Assembly (NCBI RefSeq): GCF_037055355.1
Contig: NZ_CP146350.1
Coordinates: forward strand, 7,463,001 to 7,527,000
Direction of reading: 5' to 3'
Length of the DNA: 64,000 nucleotides
DNA from: Streptomyces sp. DG1A-41
GTDB lineage: Bacteria > Actinomycetota > Actinomycetes > Streptomycetales > Streptomycetaceae
The translations under genes were made by a program, and so were the position numbers. Shown here piece after piece: positions 36,276 through 44,977 of this stretch (position 1 is the first letter of the stretch; the number at the start of each line of letters is the position of its first letter). The notes below the pieces were generated by a model that saw only the letters and a list, made by a program, of their open reading frames with translations, had not been told where the DNA came from and did not search any database.

Positions 36276-38120
36276 ATGGCCAGCAAGGCAAGCAGAACAA
36301 CGATCCGGAGTCTGGGGGCGCTGGCGGGCGCCGCCGCGCTCACGGTCCTCGGCGGAGCGGCACCCACCTGGGCCGCCGTGCCCGCCGGCCACCACCAGGG
36401 CCACTCCTCGACGGCCACGCCCATCAAGCACGTCGTCGTCCTCTACGACGAGAACGTCTCCTTCGACCACTACTTCGCGACCTATCCGAAGGCCGCCGGC
36501 ACCGACGGCACGAAGTTCGCGGCGTCGAAGAAGACCCCGAGGAACATCGACACCCTCGCGCACGCCGGGCTGCTGACGAAGAACCCCAACCAGTACGCGC
36601 CCAAGCGGCTCACCCCGTCCCAGGCCGTGACCTGCGACCAGAACCACTCCTACGGACCGGAGCAGTACGCCTACAACGGCGGCAAGGCCGACCAGTTCGT
36701 GCAGAACACCGAGGTCGACAAGTGCAGCGGCGGCCTGTTCGGCGAGCCGGGCCTGGTGATGGACTACTACGACGGCAACACCGTCACCGGTCTGTGGAAC
36801 TACGCCCAGCACTACGCCCTCAACGACCGCTCCTTCAGCTCGGTCTACGGCCCCTCCACCCCCGGCGCCCTCAACCTGATCTCCGGCCAGACGCACGGCG
36901 TCATCTCCGTCGACCCGTCCACCGGCACCGAGAACCCCAAGCAGACCTCCACCCCGGACGCCTACACGGTCAAGTCCCCGGACGCCAAGGGCGTCGGCAC
37001 GGTCATCAACGACCCCGACCCCGCCTACGACGACTGCGCCGGCAAGGACCACACCAGCACCAACGCGCTCGCGGCGATGCAGGGCAAGAACATCGGTGAC
37101 CTGCTCAACGCCAAGAAGGTGAGCTGGGGCTGGTTCCAGGGCGGCTTCCGTCCCTCCACCGCGTGGAACGGCGACAGCGGCTCGTACGCCAAGTGCGACA
37201 CCACGCACACCAACGTGGGCGGCGCCTCCGTGGTCGACTACAGCCCGCACCACAACCCGTTCGCATACTACAAGTCGACGGCCAACCCGCACCACCTGCC
37301 GCCGAGGAGCGTGAACGAGATCGGCCACAACGGCCAGGCGAACCACGACTACGACCTGACCGACTTCGACGCCGCGCTGAAGGCGGGCAAGCTGCCGTCC
37401 GTCAGCTTCGTCAAGGCCGCCGAGTACCAGGACGGGCACGCCGGCTACTCCGACCCGATCGACGAACAGCACTTCCTGGTCCAGCAGATCAACGCGATCC
37501 AGAGCTCGCCGCAGTGGAAGTCCACGGCGATCGTCGTCGCCTACGACGACTCCGACGGCTGGTACGACCACGTCTACGCCCCGCCGCGCAACGGCTCGAC
37601 GGACACCGCCCTCGGTTCCAACGGCAAGGCCACCGACAGCCAGGCATGCCAGGCCGGTCCGGCCGCGTCCGGCGGCTACCAGGACCGCTGCGGACCGGGC
37701 ACCCGCCAGCCGCTGCTGGTGATCTCCCCGTACAGCAAGGTCAACAAGGTCGATCACACCCCGACCGACCAGGCGTCGATCACCCGCTTCATCGAGGACA
37801 ACTGGCACACCGGCCGTATCGGCGACGCGTCCTTCGACGCCACCGCGGGCTCCCTGGCGGGCATGTTCGACTTCTGGCACCCCAACAACAAGCGGGTGCT
37901 GCTGAACACGGACGGCTCGGTCAAGTCCGTCGGACCGATCCGGCGCGTGAGCCCGGTCGCCACGAGCATCACCCCGGGCTCGGCCATGCAGAACACCGCC
38001 GCGACCGACGCCTCGTCCTTCCCGGCCTTTCCGGTGGGCATCGCCGCGGGCGGTCTGCTGGCGGCGGGCGCTACGGGGACGTACCTGAGCCGGCGCCGCA
38101 GGCAGCGGGCATCGGTCTGA
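36276..38120 (+). CDS. Secreted phosphoesterase (phospholipase C/acid phosphatase family, PF04185)
   Basis: This 614-residue exported enzyme has a Sec signal peptide (residues 1-33, ending PTWA-AVPAG). The catalytic phosphoesterase domain begins VVVLYDENVSFDHYF (53-67), the metal and nucleophile region of the family, and continues with VYGPSTPGALNLISGQTHG, PSVSFVKAAEYQDGH and IVVAYDDSDGWYDH. The C-terminus has a hydrophobic stretch followed by SRRRRQR, a stop-transfer-like surface anchor, so the enzyme may stay on the cell surface. Substrates are phospholipids or phosphate monoesters. The upstream PHO-box-like repeats suggest induction by phosphate starvation. Confidence 0.87.
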   Translation: MASKASRTTIRSLGALAGAAALTVLGGAAPTWAAVPAGHHQGHSSTATPIKHVVVLYDENVSFDHYFATYPKAAGTDGTKFAASKKTPRNIDTLAHAGLLTKNPNQYAPKRLTPSQAVTCDQNHSYGPEQYAYNGGKADQFVQNTEVDKCSGGLFGEPGLVMDYYDGNTVTGLWNYAQHYALNDRSFSSVYGPSTPGALNLISGQTHGVISVDPSTGTENPKQTSTPDAYTVKSPDAKGVGTVINDPDPAYDDCAGKDHTSTNALAAMQGKNIGDLLNAKKVSWGWFQGGFRPSTAWNGDSGSYAKCDTTHTNVGGASVVDYSPHHNPFAYYKSTANPHHLPPRSVNEIGHNGQANHDYDLTDFDAALKAGKLPSVSFVKAAEYQDGHAGYSDPIDEQHFLVQQINAIQSSPQWKSTAIVVAYDDSDGWYDHVYAPPRNGSTDTALGSNGKATDSQACQAGPAASGGYQDRCGPGTRQPLLVISPYSKVNKVDHTPTDQASITRFIEDNWHTGRIGDASFDATAGSLAGMFDFWHPNNKRVLLNTDGSVKSVGPIRRVSPVATSITPGSAMQNTAATDASSFPAFPVGIAAGGLLAAGATGTYLSRRRRQRASV

Positions 38121-38134
38121 CGCCATCGGCAAGA

Positions 38135-38174
38135 CTCGGCGCGGCGCGGTCCTTCGGGCCCGCGCCGCGCCGAG
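38135..38174 (+). terminator. Strong stem-loop after the phosphoesterase gene
   Basis: A perfect 15-base stem (38135-38149 CTCGGCGCGGCGCGG, 38160-38174 its complement) with a 10-base loop follows the stop by 14 bases. Confidence 0.8.
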
Positions 38175-38237
38175 CCGTCAGTCCCGTGGGTACGGTGGCT
38201 CTACGGGCGGCGACCGTGAGACGGCAGAAGGCGTGTC

Positions 38238-38600
38238 ATGGCAGGCGAACCGGCCTTCTTCGAGCTCGGCGTGCACGATGCCGAACAGGCACGTGCCTTC
38301 TACGGGCCCTCTTCGGCTGGCCGTCCGAGCCGGGCCCGGCGGGCAACGGCTTCGCGATCGGCACGCACGGTGCTCCCGGCGGACTGCACGGCGGGGACGC
38401 CGGAGCCTCGCCGTATCTCTTCTTCCGGGTGGACGACGTGGATGCCGCCCTGGAGCGGGTCCGCGAGCTGGGCGGCAGCGTCGACGAGATTCCCGAAGGG
38501 GAGGAGTCCCCGCGGTCCGTGGCCGCCTTCGGCCGCTTTTCGTCTGTGCCGCGACGACCAGGGCTCGGCCTTCGGCCTGCACCAGCCCAAGGATCCTTGA
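38238..38600 (+). pseudogene. VOC/glyoxalase-family protein with two frameshifts
   Basis: Starting at ATG 38238, three pieces rebuild a 120-residue VOC protein: EPAFFELGVHDAEQARAFYG, then in another frame LFGWPSEPGPAGNGFAIGTH and YLFFRVDDVDAALERVRELG, then back in the first frame CRDDQGSAFGLHQP. The first break, TACGGGCCCTC at 38301, would be healed by one more G (giving Y-G-A-L-F-G-W). The second is an extra T in the run 38537-38540. The two indels cancel, so the true stop at 38598 is reached. VOC proteins bind a metal in paired beta-alpha modules. Real decay and assembly error are both possible. Confidence 0.6.
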
Positions 38601-38656
38601 CCCGGGTTTTTGGTCCCACGGGCTGGTGGTGCACCTGTGCGGCTGCGGGGCTCAGC

Positions 38657-38815
38657 TCAAGGGCGGAGCGCCGAGGCGCGTGCCTTGTGCTGGGGCGGCA
38701 GCCGGTAGGAGCGCGCCACGGCGAGGAAGCACAGGACAGGCAGGAGGAGGGCGAGCGCGGCGGTGCCGATCAGACGGCCGAGCCGGAAGGGGCCGGTCGC
38801 CCGTGGTGCCAGTCG
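38657..38815 (-). pseudogene. C-terminal end of an unidentified membrane protein
   Basis: On the minus strand the frame reads PFRLGRLIGTAALALLLPVLC then FLAVARSYRLPP and ends at 38657. This is one clean membrane helix plus a short basic tail. Upstream, the sequence turns into the crcB remnant on the other strand, so only the tail of this gene survives. Confidence 0.35.
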
Positions 38816-38820
38816 CGGGA

Positions 38821-39024
38821 GCGACGTCCTCCCACCTGCAGCTGCTGCTCGGCACCGGGCTGTGCGGGGCGCTGACGACGTACTCGACGTTTTCCTACGA
38901 GACGCTTCGGCTGGCCGAGGACGGGGCGAGGTTCTACGCCGCCGCCGATGTGATCGCCAGTGTGGTGGCGGGGCTGGGGGTGGCCTTCGTCGGGGCTGCC
39001 CTCGCGCACGCGCTGTGGGGCTGA
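38821..39024 (+). pseudogene. crcB: CrcB/FluC fluoride channel, C-terminal remnant
   Basis: The frame encodes LQLLLGTGLCGALTTYSTF then SYETLRLAEDG and two hydrophobic segments. This is the C-terminal half of the CrcB fluoride exporter; the GxxGGxTTFSTF-type pore motif is easily recognised. The N-terminal half (first two helices) is missing, replaced by unrelated sequence. CrcB works as a dimer of whole chains, so this fragment should be inactive. Confidence 0.7.
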
Positions 39025-39042
39025 GTATCCCCACAGCGCGTG
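39007..39042 (+). terminator. Stem-loop at the end of the crcB remnant
   Basis: A perfect 14-base stem (39007-39020 and 39029-39042) with an 8-base loop has the crcB stop codon inside the loop. It should still stop transcription arriving from upstream. Confidence 0.75.
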
Positions 39043-39112
39043 GAGCGTGAGGCGCACGTCCGTCTGCGGCGGATGGCTCCCGGCAAGTGCCGGCAGCGTT
39101 CATGATGTACCG

Positions 39113-39319
39113 GTGGCCAACCGCATCAGCACAGCGATCTCCGTTGCCGGCGTGCTCACCAGCGTGATGCTGCTGGTCGGCGTTGTTCGGGAGTACCGGG
39201 CCGGGGCATCGGCTCTCTGGGTGGGGCTCGGAGCTGTGATCCTTCTGGCTGCCGTCGTGGCGCTCGTGCGCGACCTTCGCCGCTCGCGCGGTCCGAAGAC
39301 GGCTCCACCCGAGGCATGA
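39113..39319 (+). CDS. Small two-helix membrane protein
   Basis: This is a 68-residue protein with two hydrophobic segments (ISTAISVAGVLTSVMLLVGVV and LWVGLGAVILLAAVVALV) and a basic end (RDLRRSRGPK). The GTG at 39113 lies six bases after CATGAT (39101-39106) without a Shine-Dalgarno, fitting a leaderless gene. Codon use is normal for the window. The function is unknown, and the call rests on composition and the start context. Confidence 0.5.
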   Translation: MANRISTAISVAGVLTSVMLLVGVVREYRAGASALWVGLGAVILLAAVVALVRDLRRSRGPKTAPPEA

Positions 39320-39335
39320 CGACGCACGCCGCTGG

Positions 39336-40799
39336 TCACTCCGCGCGGTACAGGGCGAACGTGGTGAGTATCGCGGCGTGGTCCGACGGCCAGTCGTTGC
39401 CGGCGACGTCGGGCCAGGCGCGCGGGGTGCCGCTGACGACGGTGCGGGAGTCGCAGACCTTCAGGCCACGGCCGTTGTGGAGGACGTAGTCGATGCGGTC
39501 CTGGGGTTCGGGGCGGCCGCTGCCGTCCTCATGATCGGGGTGGATGGGGGACCAGGTGTGGCCGGGGTCGGTGGCCGGGCCGGGGTGGGCCTCGCGGTAG
39601 GAGTCGCGCAGGCCGGCCTTCTCGGCGGCTTTCGTCACCGGCCATTCGACGTCCGGCCAGTCCAGGTGCGAGGGAGTGTTGAAGTCCCCGGTGAGAATCA
39701 CGGGCCGGTCGGCGCCGGCGGACTGCGCGATCCTGCGCAAGGTGTCCCGCATCTGTGCGAGCCGGACCTCCTCGTGGGCGATCAGTTCGGCCGCGCGGAG
39801 TCCGTCGAAGGCGGCCTCGTAGGGCCCGTACGGCGTGTAGTGGAGGTGGGCGGTCCAGACGTCCACCTCGTTGACCGCGTCGATGCGGATGCGGGCGCCC
39901 GCCGCGCCGTAGAAGCCGACGTGGGGGTCACCGAGGCCGGCGGTGATCGGGTGGCGGCTGATGACGCCGAGGTTCTCGCCCGCCGTGTGATGGTGCCAGC
40001 CGAGGGCCTCGGCGAGTTCCCGGGCCGCGGTGCCACCTGTTTCCTGCAGGCCCACGACATCGGCCTCGATGTCCAGGATGACCTTGAGCTGCTTGGCCCG
40101 GTGGTCGTCCACCTTCGTCCCGCCGTGCCAGAGGTTCCAGCTGAGCACGCGCAGTGCGTGAGGCAGCATGGCGCACAGCCGCTCCGGAGTGACTCCTTCG
40201 AGGCTGTCCAGCACCGTCCGCCCCGGCGCCGTGTCGATCGGCGCCAAGGAGGGCACCGCGAGCACCGCGCAGCCGGCGGCCTCGGCGGAGGTGACGCCGG
40301 TCTGGGTGTCCTCGACGGCCACGCAGCGGGCGGGGTCGGCGGCGAGGGCGTGGCAGGCGGCGAGGTAGGGGTCGGGGGCGGGCTTGGTGTACTCGGTGTC
40401 GTCGGCGGTGACGGAGACCGCGAAGCGGTGGGTGCCGAGGGCGGCGAGGACCGTGTCGGCGACGGCCCGGGGGGAGGCGGTGACCAGGGCGGTCGGGATG
40501 CCGTCACGGGCGAGGGCGTCGAGGAGGCCGAGGGCGCCGGGGCGGGGGACGATGCCGGTGTGGACTCGGTCGGTGAACTCCCGGTGCAGCGCGGCGGCGA
40601 GCTCGGTGGCCGGCCGGCCCGTGGCCGCGGCCAGCCATGCGGCGGTGTGCTCGACCGGCCGGCCGAGCACCGCCGGCTGGTCCGCCTCTGTCAGCGCCCG
40701 CCCGGCCACCTGTTCCACCGCCTCCCACCACAGCCGCTCGGTGTCGACGAGCGTGCCGTCCATGTCGAACAGGACGGCCTGGAGCGGGAGTCGAGTCAC
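39336..40799 (-). CDS. HAD phosphatase fused to endonuclease/exonuclease/phosphatase (EEP) domain
   Basis: This 487-residue cytoplasmic protein joins two hydrolases. Residues 1-210 are a HAD-IA phosphatase like beta-phosphoglucomutase, with nucleophile Asp12 in FDMDGTLVDT, Thr107 in VTAS, Lys139 and VEDTQTG (162-168). Residues 214-487 are an EEP metal-dependent hydrolase with SWNLWHGG, Glu253 in LQE, GDFN (371-374) and SDH (472-474). Both active sites look complete. GTG 40799 is preferred (AG-rich upstream); GTG 40814 would add five residues. It is the last gene of the importer operon, so it probably cleaves phosphodiester and then phosphomonoester bonds of the imported solute. Confidence 0.8.
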   Translation of the reverse strand: MTRLPLQAVLFDMDGTLVDTERLWWEAVEQVAGRALTEADQPAVLGRPVEHTAAWLAAATGRPATELAAALHREFTDRVHTGIVPRPGALGLLDALARDGIPTALVTASPRAVADTVLAALGTHRFAVSVTADDTEYTKPAPDPYLAACHALAADPARCVAVEDTQTGVTSAEAAGCAVLAVPSLAPIDTAPGRTVLDSLEGVTPERLCAMLPHALRVLSWNLWHGGTKVDDHRAKQLKVILDIEADVVGLQETGGTAARELAEALGWHHHTAGENLGVISRHPITAGLGDPHVGFYGAAGARIRIDAVNEVDVWTAHLHYTPYGPYEAAFDGLRAAELIAHEEVRLAQMRDTLRRIAQSAGADRPVILTGDFNTPSHLDWPDVEWPVTKAAEKAGLRDSYREAHPGPATDPGHTWSPIHPDHEDGSGRPEPQDRIDYVLHNGRGLKVCDSRTVVSGTPRAWPDVAGNDWPSDHAAILTTFALYRAE

Positions 40800-40838
40800 G
40801 GTTCTCTCTTTCACGTGGGGGGTCTTGTGCGATGAGCG

Positions 40839-41909
40839 TCAGCGTTCGGCCACCAGCACCGGCCGATCGGGCAGCGACATTCGTACGGCGGTCCCGGCGC
40901 CGAGCGCGGCGGCCTCGTGGGTGGGCAGGTCGACCTTGACCTCGGTGCCGTCCGCGAGCCGTACGGTGAGGCGGGTGGCCGCGCCGAGGAAGGCCGTGGC
41001 GACCACACGGGCGCCGCCGTGCTCGTCCGCAGCCACGTGGACCGCTTCCGGCCGCACCAGTACATCCACGTCCGCTGTCGCGGGTGCCTCCCCGTCGACG
41101 GGGAGCCGCTGCCCGAGGACCTCGACCGAGGTGCCGTGCAGCCGCCCGGGGATCCGGCTCATCGTGCCGACGAACTCGGCGACGAAGGCGGTGGCGGGAC
41201 GGCCGTACAACTCGGCCGGGACAGCGCACTGTTCGAGTTTCCCGGCGCGCATGACCGCGACCCGGTCGGCCATGGACAGGGCCTCCTCCTGGTCGTGAGT
41301 GACGAACAGGGTGGTGATGCCGAGTTCCTGCTGAAGGCGGCGAATCTCCTCGCGCAGGGTCAGGCGTACCTTCGCGTCGAGCGCCGACAGCGGTTCGTCG
41401 AGCAGCAGCACGCGCGGGCGCAGGGCGAGCGCACGGGCGAGGGCGACGCGCTGCTGCTGCCCGCCGGAGAGTTGGTGCGGGTAGCGGTCACTCTTGTCGC
41501 CGAGGCCCACCAGGTCGAGCAACTCGGCGGCGCGGGAACGCCGTTCAACTGTCCTCACCTTGCGCATGCGCAGCCCGAAGGCGACGTTGTCGACGGCGTT
41601 GAGGTGCGGGAAGAGGCTGTACGACTGGAAGACCATCCCGGCGTCACGGCGGTGGGCCGGGACGCGGGTGACGTCCTGGCCGTCCACCAGCACCTCACCG
41701 GCGTCGGGCTGCTCGAATCCGGCGAGCATGCGCAGGGCGGTGGTCTTGCCGCAGCCGGACGGGCCGAGCAGCGCGAGCAGTTCGCCCGGCCGCACGGTCA
41801 AGTCGAGTCCGTCGAGGCCGACGGTGGTACCGAACTCGCGGCGCAGTCCGCGGAATTCGACGGTGGCAGCCTGGTTCGTGGCTGCCTTCTCGAGCGTGGT
41901 GGCGGTCAT
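40839..41909 (-). CDS. ABC transporter ATP-binding protein, Pot/Fbp/phosphonate-type
   Basis: This is a 356-residue ATPase with Walker A GPSGCGKTT, Q-loop VFQSYSLFPHL, signature LSGGQQQR, Walker B VLLLDEPLSALD and switch FVTHDQEEA. A C-terminal TOBE-type regulatory domain follows (about 250-356). This CUT1/PotA/FbpC-like layout is shared by iron, polyamine and 2-aminoethylphosphonate importers. The ATG at 41909 has GGGGA five bases upstream and is preferred over the ATG two codons earlier. Both neighbours are in the same operon. Confidence 0.88.
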   Translation of the reverse strand: MTATTLEKAATNQAATVEFRGLRREFGTTVGLDGLDLTVRPGELLALLGPSGCGKTTALRMLAGFEQPDAGEVLVDGQDVTRVPAHRRDAGMVFQSYSLFPHLNAVDNVAFGLRMRKVRTVERRSRAAELLDLVGLGDKSDRYPHQLSGGQQQRVALARALALRPRVLLLDEPLSALDAKVRLTLREEIRRLQQELGITTLFVTHDQEEALSMADRVAVMRAGKLEQCAVPAELYGRPATAFVAEFVGTMSRIPGRLHGTSVEVLGQRLPVDGEAPATADVDVLVRPEAVHVAADEHGGARVVATAFLGAATRLTVRLADGTEVKVDLPTHEAAALGAGTAVRMSLPDRPVLVAER

Positions 41910-41911
41910 GT

Positions 41912-42727
41912 TCATCCCCGGGAGGAAGCGGTTCGGGTACGCCCGCCGACTCCGGCGAGCGCGAGGAGCAGTGCCCAGGTGACGAGCAGGCTGAGCACGG
42001 AGACGGCGACGGACAGCTGGGCCTGTGAGCCGCTGACGTTCACGATCCACACGGCGAACGGCTGGAAGCCGAGCAACTGGGCGACGGTGAACTCACCGAG
42101 CACCAGCGCCAGCGTGAGGAAGGAGGCGTTCAGCAGAGCCCCGCGCAGATTCGGCAGCACGGCCCTGAGCAGCGCCTGCGCCCGGCTCGCCCCGCAACTG
42201 CGGGCGGCCTCCACGAGGGTGCGGACGTCGATGGCGCGTAGCCCGGCGTCCAGCGCCCGGTACACGAAGGGCAGGGCCATCACGACGTAGGCGAGGACCA
42301 GTACGAACGGAAAGCTCGGGTTCTGGATCGCCACGAAGGTCTGGAACAGGGGGGTGCGCGAGAGGTGGTCGGGGCCCCACTTCAGGACGGTGCCGATGCC
42401 GGCGACGAACGCGATCGGCGGCACGACCAGCGGCAGGGCGCAGACCACCTCGACGATCGGCCGCAGCCGGGGCGCGCCGAGTCGGAGAGCGACCATGGCG
42501 GGCACCATCAGCACCAGGACGAGGGCGATGGTGGTGGCGGCGAGCTCCAGGGAGAGCAGCAGGCTGGAGGCGAAGCCGCCGGTGGAGATGATCCGGGTAT
42601 AGGCGTCGAAGGTGATGCCCTGGTCCGGCACGTCGACCGTGAAGACGACGGACGCGGCCAGCGGAACGAGGAAGTACAGTCCGGCGCAGGCCAGGACGCC
42701 CCAGCGCCACAGGTTCAGGCGAGCCAT
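41912..42727 (-). CDS. ABC transporter permease (second subunit)
   Basis: This is a 271-residue permease with six hydrophobic segments. The EAA loop is seen as LVEAARSCGASRAQALLRAVLPN. The start at 42727 has GGAGGAG six bases upstream and overlaps the first permease gene by 13 bases. It pairs with the permease at 42715-43611. Confidence 0.88.
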   Translation of the reverse strand: MARLNLWRWGVLACAGLYFLVPLAASVVFTVDVPDQGITFDAYTRIISTGGFASSLLLSLELAATTIALVLVLMVPAMVALRLGAPRLRPIVEVVCALPLVVPPIAFVAGIGTVLKWGPDHLSRTPLFQTFVAIQNPSFPFVLVLAYVVMALPFVYRALDAGLRAIDVRTLVEAARSCGASRAQALLRAVLPNLRGALLNASFLTLALVLGEFTVAQLLGFQPFAVWIVNVSGSQAQLSVAVSVLSLLVTWALLLALAGVGGRTRTASSRG

Positions 42728-43611
42728 CGCGCGCTCCTCCGTTGCAGGGGCAGGTACACGGCCATGACCAGGCCGGCGACGAGGACCATGTCGAGGCTGA
42801 GGGCGAGGGCCACGTTCTCCTGGCCGACCAGCACGTTCCCGGACAGCGCGTCGGCGATCTGCAGGGTGACCAGCGGGACGGAGCTGCCCACCATGGCAGC
42901 GGCGGTGGCGTACGCGGCGAAGGCGCTGCCGAACAGCAGGACGAACCCGCCGAGCAGCGAGGGCGCGAGCACGGGCAGGGCGACGTGCAGCCAGTACTGG
43001 AGAGTGGTGGCGCCGTTGTTGTGTGAGGCCTCGCGCCACTGGGAGCGCAGGCCCTCCAGGGCGGGGGTGGTGGTGAGGACCATCAGAGGGATCAGGAAGT
43101 ACAGGTAGACGATCACCAGTCCCCAGAAGCTGTAGAGGTCCCAGCCCGCGTCCGCCAGCCCCAGGTGCCGGGTCAGCACACCCGCGTTGCCGAGCGTGGC
43201 GACGAAGGCGAAGGCCAGGGGCACGCCGCCGAAGTTGGCGAGCACTCCGGAGGCGGTGAGCACGGCCTCGCGCAGCGCACGGAAGCGGGAGGTCACCACG
43301 GCCTGAGCGAGCGGCAGTCCGACGGCGGCGGCGATGGCGGCGGACACGGCGGACAGCTTGACGCTGCCGAGCAGCGCGGTCAGGTACGGCCCGCGCAGCG
43401 AGGTGGTCATGTTGGCCAGGCTGTAGGACGCGGCACCGGTGGCCTGGTCCTTCACGCTGAACGCGCCGTTCAGCATGGCGACGGCGGGCAGCCCGAAGGC
43501 GATCGCCGTGAAGACGAGCAGCGGAAGGACGGCGAACAGTCCGGGGGTGCGGCCCCGCCGCTTCACCGAAGCGACGGGCACCGCACCGGCCCTCGGCAGG
43601 GTGGCGGTCAT
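42715..43611 (-). CDS. ABC transporter permease (first subunit)
   Basis: This is a 298-residue permease with six to seven hydrophobic segments. The coupling loop is degenerate but recognisable around LRSQWREASHNNGATTLQYWLHVALP. Its ATG overlaps the stop of the solute-binding gene (ATGA). The order binding protein-permease-permease-ATPase is that of 2-aminoethylphosphonate and ferric-type importers. Confidence 0.88.
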   Translation of the reverse strand: MTATLPRAGAVPVASVKRRGRTPGLFAVLPLLVFTAIAFGLPAVAMLNGAFSVKDQATGAASYSLANMTTSLRGPYLTALLGSVKLSAVSAAIAAAVGLPLAQAVVTSRFRALREAVLTASGVLANFGGVPLAFAFVATLGNAGVLTRHLGLADAGWDLYSFWGLVIVYLYFLIPLMVLTTTPALEGLRSQWREASHNNGATTLQYWLHVALPVLAPSLLGGFVLLFGSAFAAYATAAAMVGSSVPLVTLQIADALSGNVLVGQENVALALSLDMVLVAGLVMAVYLPLQRRSARWLA

Positions 43612-44765
43612 CCGGAGACGGCCTTCCCCCAGCCCTCGGCGAGGGCGGTCTTGGCCTTGTTCTGCTGGGCCTCGGTCGGGAAGGTGGGCGTACCGGTGAC
43701 CTTGGGCAGCTTGGCGGCGGCGGCCTTGTCGAGGGTGCCGGCCTTCTCCATGGCCGCCATCAGCGCCGGGCGGGCGTATCCCTTGAGCCACAGGTTCTGG
43801 CCCTCGGCGCTGTAGAGGTACTCCTCCCACAAGCGGGCGGCTGCCGGGTGCGGGGCGTCCTTGTTGATGGCCTGGGAGTAGTACTGGGCGAACTTGCCGT
43901 CGCTCGGGACCGTCACCTTCCAGTCCAGCCCCTTGGAGTTGAACTCGTCGGCGTACCCGGCGTTGAGGTAGTCCCAGTCGATGCTGATGGGCGTCTCGCC
44001 CTTCTCGACGGTGGCCGGGGTCGACTCGACGGGTGTGTAGTTGCCGTTCTTCTTCAGCTTGGCGAAGAAGTCGAGTCCGGGCTGGATGTCGTCGAAGGAG
44101 CCGCCGTTCGCGAGCGCGGCCGCGTACACCCCGGCGAAGGCCGACCCGGACTTGGTGGGGTTGCCGTTGAGGGCGACCTGCCCCTTGTACTGCGGCTTGA
44201 GCAGGTCGGCGAAGGTGGTCGGGCACTGCTTGACCCGCTTGGCGTCGCAGCCGATGGAGATGTAGCCGCCGTAGTCGTTGTACCAGCGGCCCTGCGCGTC
44301 CTTCTGACCCTCGGGGATGTCGGCGAAGCCCTGCACCTTGTACGGCGCGAGCAGCCCCTGCTGGGCCGCGCTCAGCGCGAAGGAGCTGCCGAGGTCGAGG
44401 ACATCGGGCGCCCGGTCCTGGCCCTTGCGCGAGGTGACGGCGTTGATCTCGTCCTGGCTGGCAGCGTCCGGGTTCTCGACCTCCACCTTGATGCCGTACT
44501 TCTTCTGGAAACCGTCGATGAGGGCGCCGTAGTTGGCCCAGTCGCGGGGCAGCGCGATGGCGTGCAGCGTGCCCTCCTTCTTCGCCGCGGCGACCAGCTT
44601 GTCCATCCCGCCGAAGTCGGCGGCGGAGGCGGCAGTCGCGGCGCTCTTGCCGTCGGCGCTGGTCGACGCATTGTCGGGGGCGGCGCCGCAGGCGCTCAGG
44701 GCGAGGGCGGCGACGGCGGCGAGGGAACCGCCCAGGGCGGCTGTTCTCGGCAGGGACACGGACAC
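43608..44765 (-). CDS. ABC transporter solute-binding lipoprotein (2-aminoethylphosphonate/iron type)
   Basis: This 385-residue lipoprotein has the lipobox ALSAC (Cys26) after a signal peptide. The mature domain begins GMDKLVAAAKKEGTLHAIALP and has the family features QKKYGIKVEVENP and PTKSGSAFAGVYA. This is a class of extracellular binding proteins (SBP_bac_6/13-like) for phosphonates, thiamine, iron or sugar phosphates. The GTG at 44765 has GGAGC upstream. It is the first gene of the operon, divergent from the GntR gene. The substrate cannot be read directly, but the phosphatase-EEP fusion in the operon argues for a phosphorylated compound. Confidence 0.82.
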   Translation of the reverse strand: MSVSLPRTAALGGSLAAVAALALSACGAAPDNASTSADGKSAATAASAADFGGMDKLVAAAKKEGTLHAIALPRDWANYGALIDGFQKKYGIKVEVENPDAASQDEINAVTSRKGQDRAPDVLDLGSSFALSAAQQGLLAPYKVQGFADIPEGQKDAQGRWYNDYGGYISIGCDAKRVKQCPTTFADLLKPQYKGQVALNGNPTKSGSAFAGVYAAALANGGSFDDIQPGLDFFAKLKKNGNYTPVESTPATVEKGETPISIDWDYLNAGYADEFNSKGLDWKVTVPSDGKFAQYYSQAINKDAPHPAAARLWEEYLYSAEGQNLWLKGYARPALMAAMEKAGTLDKAAAAKLPKVTGTPTFPTEAQQNKAKTALAEGWGKAVSG

Positions 44766-44808
44766 GGCTGCTCCAGGGGGACGCGCGCGGAATCAGAAGG
44801 CGTGGAGG

Positions 44809-44824
44809 ACTTGTCTGAACAAGT
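44809..44824. promoter_or_regulatory. GntR operator candidate ACTTGT-CTGA-ACAAGT
   Basis: This 16-base site has perfect 6-base arms and a 4-base centre. Length and symmetry resemble the 16-base dre sites bound by DasR, a regulator of the same HutC subfamily. It lies 44 bases upstream of the solute-binding gene start and 150 bases upstream of the gntR start. Confidence 0.6.
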
Positions 44825-44977
44825 TGGCCCCAAGTAGGCCCGCCGTAGATGTCCTGGCCGTGAACTCCGGCACAAGGTTTCCCCTAGATTTGCTTGCCCT
44901 CCCACCAGGCACGGCCCCCTGCCGGATCTCGGCTAGGCTGCTCACCCTGTGCACAGCGGCCGACTCAGAGGGGACGC

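Noticed and set aside
36243..38132. 629-codon open frame on the minus strand opposite the phosphoesterase
   Set aside because: The composition is the reverse complement of a well-conserved secreted enzyme; no start context or domain.
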